Of a stretch of DNA of 10,387 nt, positions 7,184-10,387 are shown piece after piece. The notes under the pieces were generated by a model. That model saw only the letters and a list, made by a program, of their open reading frames with translations, searched no databases and was not told the DNA's origin. Origin of the DNA: Gyrodactylus bullatarudis (Eukaryota; Platyhelminthes; Monogenea; Gyrodactylidea; Gyrodactylidae). The stretch is taken from positions 1 through 10,387 of the forward strand of contig SSNU01002956.1 of the NCBI GenBank assembly GCA_012064415.1. The letters run 5' to 3'. A program made the translations under genes and the position numbers. Numbering within the stretch: position 1 is the first letter of the stretch; each line of letters starts with the position of its first letter.

Positions 7184-7483
7184 TTAATATGAATAAAAGT
7201 CTGAATAAAATTTTTGATTCAAATTTCTGGTGTCCTTGGTATTTTGGGTCGACTTGAGAATGGACTTGACTTGGCGATTTCTAAAATAAATAATAACTTG
7301 AAAATATATTTCGATGTTGTTGATAGAAATAATCTGTGACCACATTTTACTCGTATAGTTAATTTTCATTTCAAATTCACAACAGTTATTCTTGGAATTT
7401 TCATTTTTCTGGTAGCATAACAAAAAGTTTTTTAAAAATGACGTTGAATCTGTCAGGAAATTTTCAGTTTTGAAATGAATATT
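7184..7483 (-). CDS. Weak exon-like ORF, unrecognised
   Basis: A minus-strand frame of about 100 codons with no N-terminal ATG; the first in-frame ATG is near residue 45. Upstream is a textbook branch-point-like TACTAAC (7510-7504) followed within 25 bases by two possible AG acceptors, so it could be a terminal exon starting at about 7483. The product is Asn/Lys/Ser-rich with three cysteines (one CC pair) and a hydrophobic stretch (IEIYFQVIIYF), but no family is recognised. Its length is near the chance limit for AT-rich DNA, and no clear AATAAA follows. Confidence 0.22.
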   Translation of the reverse strand, partial: NIHFKTENFLTDSTSFLKNFLLCYQKNENSKNNCCEFEMKINYTSKMWSQIISINNIEIYFQVIIYFRNRQVKSILKSTQNTKDTRNLNQKFYSDFYSY

Positions 7484-7510
7484 CTGTACTTCTATAGCCA
7501 ATGGTTAGTA

Positions 7511-8200
7511 ACCAATAGTAACTCATTATTTTAAAAGGCTTGAGAAACAACATACAACTGATGAATGATGTTATATTGTGGACAGATATGGTGCAATCTC
7601 TGATTTGATTTAAAAAATTGATTTGAGTATGAAAATTAAAGTTAGAGGTGATTCAATTGAATTGAAATGAAAAACACTGAATATTTTACTCCGAATAGTG
7701 TGCAAAATATTTTTTTTAATTCATGATGTATTAAGCCAATAGGTTTTTGAAATAAAAAAATTCAGAATTAGGTAATTTTTTGATTTCTGAAAATACACTA
7801 AAATTCCACTTTTTCAACTCCGAAGATTCGAAGCACTCCAATGTCATTTTTTGGATCTAGTTATCTTCCAATCTATGGCTTCAAGATTAAAAGGGATATA
7901 ACTTTTTCTTGTAACCTCAGCAAATATCTTTTTAAGAATTTTGTTTAAATACAGTAAATCAGCTTTCTTGGATTAGCTTAGGTGAATATCAGTGAATACT
8001 AGGGTAGAGTGAAATTTTTAAACTCAGTTTTGTACCAACTTTTCTGGTAGAATTATCAGTTCTAAGCATTATTTTGTATTGAAGTATGTGTCAAAATAGC
8101 TTAATCATTAAATCATTCAGTTTTAAAATTCTAGAATTTTTCAAAAAACTGCTCAATTTTCAATGAATTTTTACAAGGCAATAACTAAAAGCCAATTTTT
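7511..8200. other. AT-rich stretch upstream of the PLE
   Basis: No gene is seen. If the PLE is complete at its 5' end, its promoter-bearing repeat and first exon would lie here, but I see no convincing coding exon. A CTGATGA at 7558-7564 lacks the following GAAA needed for a hammerhead core. Confidence 0.4.
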
Positions 8201-8293
8201 GTTGATTTAAAAGAGTGAGAGAAATCAAACGTTTTTTTTCAGAATCACCAAAAGACAAGGAAATCTATTTTACTAACCTAATTTTAGATAAAG
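8201..8293 (+). repeat. Sequence shared with both arms of the inverted repeat
   Basis: This segment aligns with the left arm (from 5731) and with the reverse complement of the right arm. Similarity fades at about 8293, just before the clearly PLE-coding sequence. It includes a TTTTTTTTCAG tract (AG at 8241-8242) that looks like a splice acceptor. Downstream of this AG the PLE frame is open to a TAA at 8299-8301, which lies directly before the conserved N-terminal PLE sequence. Confidence 0.55.
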
Positions 8294-8301
8294 CTACCTA
8301 A

Positions 8302-10056
8302 CAAGTGCTAAGCCTCGGACCAAAGTTTTGTATGCCGAATCTGATTAAACTTGATGTCGAAACGGACATAGGCTTTGAAAGCTTTATCAGTATGACAGAA
8401 AAGTTAACAGCCACTTCTAGTCAGGACAGAGAACGTTTCAATTCCGTTGTGAAAGACACGTGGACTCAGTTCAAACAGAGAAATCCGGACGCCCCAAAAC
8501 TAAAGAAGTATCCCTATGAGGCTCTGTCAAAACTCAGGGCAAATCCAAATGTTCTCCTATGCCACCTTGACAAAGGAACCGGGATTGCACTAGTTGAAAA
8601 AACAGACTACCTAACAAAAGGGAAACTTCTCCTAGCAGATCGAAAAAGGTTTCTCCTTGTTGATGCGGTGGAATCAGAAAATCGATTGAAGGGCTTCATC
8701 AAAGCGATAAACAGAAAAATAGAGTCATTAGAACAAAGAGAATTAATCGACGTAGACGAAGCAAGCTCGATGAGAAAAAGGGATGGAGAAATAAGTCGCC
8801 TATATTTGCTTCCGAAGGTCCACAAAGAATCAGCAGAATTGATGTACAGACCAATCCTTGACATGTCGGCCAGTCATCAACATCTCCTCGTCAAATGGTT
8901 AAACTCGAAACTGTTGCCCCTGAGGAATCAAATTTGCGAGCATTCAGTATCCAACTCAAGAGATGTCGTTTCGAAGCTCAGAGACACTAATTTTATAGAC
9001 ACCAAAATGATCTCCTTTGATGTAACCTCTTTATTCACGAATGTTCCTGTCAAAGAGACGGTAGTGTTTATAATGAATCAAATGACTAAATATCCTTCTT
9101 TGTGTAGTATTCCGCCTCAAGTAGTAAAGGATCTCATATATATGACGGTAATCAACATTGATTTCAAATTTGGAGGACATTTTTACAGACAGATTGACGG
9201 AGTCGCAATGGGGAGTCCGATCGGTCCACTTCTTGCTGACATGTTTCTCGCATCCCTTGAACAGGAGCTAATGCAGGCGATAATCAGAAGTTCTCGATTA
9301 TATGTCAGATACCTCGATGATACATTCCTGTTGATGGACAAAGACACAGATGTTAGTGAAACTAGCCAAATGTTGAATACAATCCATCCGAATGTCAAGT
9401 TCACAAATGAAACAGAGTCTGATGGAAAACTGAATTTTCTTGATCTTGAAATCTCACGGGATGGCCCAAGTGCAGTCACAAGAATCCATCGGAAAACAAT
9501 GACCCCGACACAGTTTTTGCCGTACCAGAGTTTTTCCCCAGTCGAAACAAAAAAGAGTGTGGTCAGCAATGCTTATCTTAGTATTGATCGGTTGGTGTCC
9601 GCGGAATTTGTACAGGAGGAGAGATCAAAGCTGAAGGCTCTTTTGATGTGTGATGGATACCCGGAAAAATTCGTCGACAAGCACTCGCACCCCAAGGAGA
9701 AACTAAAGGAAGATGACGACAACGAAAAACCCCTGGTTTTAGTACTACCATTAAAAGGAGATGCGAGCAAGAATATTCTGAATAACAAACTGTCAAACAT
9801 CACACGAAGAACATTTCCTGGAAGGAAGCTCAAACTGGTCCAAAGAACATCGAAGCTGATCAATGGTCGCAACAAAGATCCAATCCGGAAGTTGAAAAAG
9901 AAAGGAGTTATTTATCAGTTTACCTGTTCGTGTGGTTCTTCATATGTTGGACAGACAACCCGATGTCTTGGTGGAAGGGTGAGAGAACAACTAAGACCAA
10001 AGCACAACAGCGCGGTTCAGCACCATTTACAGGAAACAGGCCACTCTGCACTTTAA
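8302..10056 (+). CDS. PLE reverse transcriptase with GIY-YIG endonuclease
   Basis: The frame opens after TAA (8299-8301); numbering here starts at the GTG at 8305 and gives 583 residues. The first ATG is at residue 10, but the PLE-conserved sequence (SLGPKF) begins before it, so the true N-terminus is missing or lies behind the stop. Landmarks: DKG at 89-91; LYLLPKVHK 166-174; YRPILDM 181-187; RT motif A SFDVTSLFTNVP 237-248 (catalytic D239); motif B GVAMGSPIGPLLAD 299-312; motif C YLDD 336-339 (two catalytic Asp); GKLNFLDLEI 374-383. After a charged linker (about 455-530) comes the GIY-YIG start, GVIY 534-537 and SSYVGQT 545-551, with Arg residues at 558-560. The protein would reverse-transcribe its own RNA at a nicked target in the nucleus. 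The endonuclease stops early at TAA 10054-10056, probably a frameshift, since another frame continues. Confidence 0.93.
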   Translation, partial: QVLSLGPKFCMPNLIKLDVETDIGFESFISMTEKLTATSSQDRERFNSVVKDTWTQFKQRNPDAPKLKKYPYEALSKLRANPNVLLCHLDKGTGIALVEKTDYLTKGKLLLADRKRFLLVDAVESENRLKGFIKAINRKIESLEQRELIDVDEASSMRKRDGEISRLYLLPKVHKESAELMYRPILDMSASHQHLLVKWLNSKLLPLRNQICEHSVSNSRDVVSKLRDTNFIDTKMISFDVTSLFTNVPVKETVVFIMNQMTKYPSLCSIPPQVVKDLIYMTVINIDFKFGGHFYRQIDGVAMGSPIGPLLADMFLASLEQELMQAIIRSSRLYVRYLDDTFLLMDKDTDVSETSQMLNTIHPNVKFTNETESDGKLNFLDLEISRDGPSAVTRIHRKTMTPTQFLPYQSFSPVETKKSVVSNAYLSIDRLVSAEFVQEERSKLKALLMCDGYPEKFVDKHSHPKEKLKEDDDNEKPLVLVLPLKGDASKNILNNKLSNITRRTFPGRKLKLVQRTSKLINGRNKDPIRKLKKKGVIYQFTCSCGSSYVGQTTRCLGGRVREQLRPKHNSAVQHHLQETGHSAL

Positions 10057-10387
10057 ATGTCCATATCAAGAGCAAACAGATTGCAAAAATCGGAAGAATA
10101 CTCAACCGAGATACTGGCAACCCTACCCAATCTTCAACACAGATCGAAACTGGCAATGATATTGAAATCAATGAGACATTAGCAACAGCTGATAATCACC
10201 AAACACCAGTTCAATCTACAGCCCCAGCAACAATTACAGAGTTGGCAAAATGTGAAACTTACGAGAAGTCAACAGCAGTTGATAATCAAATCATCAGCCA
10301 ACCTATAATTAGTGAAAAGGGAGAGAAGAAAAACAGCTCGACAACAAAACGAAAGAGGAAGAGACACAGTGGGCAGTTACAGATTGA
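10056..10387 (+). pseudogene. Continuation of PLE ORF in a shifted frame, open to the edge
   Basis: Beyond the TAA, the frame starting at 10056 is open for about 110 codons to the window edge. Its first part (NVHIKSKQIAKIGRIL) aligns loosely with the C-terminal helix region of PLE GIY-YIG domains, so a one-base insertion or two-base loss near 10047-10056 best explains the break. The conserved acidic residue expected in that helix (usually in IAEA-like sequence) is not evident here. The rest is a Thr/Ser/Gln/Glu-rich, low-complexity tail ending in the basic cluster KRKRKR, a possible nuclear localisation signal. The tail is longer than I expect after a PLE endonuclease. Alternatively the stop is natural and this is a 3' UTR open by chance, though 110 codons makes that less likely. 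Confidence 0.5.

Larger units (their letters stand above)
8294..10387 (+). mobile_element. Penelope-like retroelement (PLE), 3' end outside window
   Basis: The element is recognised from its reverse transcriptase joined to a GIY-YIG endonuclease, the defining arrangement of endonuclease-bearing PLEs. It is much GC-richer than the flanks, which supports a separate origin. The 5' end is uncertain: either the element continues upstream through an intron or it is truncated at about 8294, where homology to the inverted repeat ends. No terminal repeat or target-site duplication can be shown, because the 3' end lies beyond the window. In-frame stops at 8299-8301 and 10054-10056 suggest this copy is not intact. 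Confidence 0.85.

Noticed and set aside
7558..7564. A third CTGATGA near the PLE, considered as a hammerhead.
   Set aside because: No GAAA follows at a usable distance and no flanking stems pair.
8607..10171. Several minus-strand ORFs of 72-128 codons (8607-8864, 9183-9569, 9573-9875, 9578-9796, 9920-10171).
   Set aside because: They lie antisense to the clear PLE reverse transcriptase frame and show no motifs of their own.
8294..10387. Classification of the retroelement as an LTR retrotransposon, a retrovirus or a LINE.
   Set aside because: The LDKG N-terminal motif, the form of the RT motifs and the C-terminal GIY-YIG domain are those of Penelope-like elements; there is no integrase, protease, gag or apurinic endonuclease.
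1..10387. tRNA, rRNA, CRISPR arrays, operons or other prokaryotic systems.
   Set aside because: No regularly spaced repeats, tRNA-like cloverleaf sequences or conserved rRNA segments were seen, and the gene style is eukaryotic.

Overview
This is an AT-rich eukaryotic window, almost certainly from an animal genome. The evidence is splice-site-like signals, AATAAA poly(A) signals after stop codons, a BED zinc finger, and a Penelope-like retroelement (PLE). There are no operons, Shine-Dalgarno sites or densely packed genes. Most of the window is low-GC sequence with old repeat debris. From about 8.3 kb to the right edge the base composition changes sharply to GC-richer coding sequence, which is the retroelement. 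The sequence alone does not identify the species; an invertebrate is most likely.

Layout. (1) 1-563, minus strand: the 5' part of a host gene read as three phase-0 exons, running off the left edge. The last exon overlaps, on the opposite strand, a sequence that folds with hammerhead-ribozyme geometry. (2) 1484-1709, minus: short overlapping coding-like runs, probably a decayed gene or transposon. (3) 1862-2127, minus: a likely terminal exon ending in an AT-hook-like basic motif, followed by a poly(A) signal. (4) 2874-3194, minus: an unrecognised 106-codon ORF. (5) 3607-3909, plus: an orphan BED-type zinc finger of the kind found at the N-terminus of hAT transposases. (6) 4529-4746 and 5107-5257, plus: two exon-like open segments; the second has a microsatellite in its splice acceptor and a poly(A) signal just after its stop. 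(7) about 5645-6100: a roughly 450 bp imperfect inverted repeat. (8) 6270-6599, minus: a single-exon gene for a small secreted protein with repeated CX3C cysteine spacing. (9) 7184-7483, minus: a weak exon-like ORF. (10) 8294-10387, plus: the PLE reverse transcriptase/GIY-YIG endonuclease, with lesions at both ends of its reading frame.

The most interesting structure links items 7 and 10. Both arms of the inverted repeat align with the sequence immediately 5' of the PLE reading frame (about 8201-8293), including a TTTTTCAG acceptor-like tract. The foldback may therefore be built from two head-to-head copies of a PLE-associated 5' region, or the PLE may be a 5'-truncated copy abutting a dispersed repeat. 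PLEs are known to carry hammerhead ribozymes, to include intron-bearing members, and to be arranged in partial tandem or inverted copies, so the hammerhead-like fold at 53-95 deserves a test. All alignments and splice models were made by eye and are marked as such.
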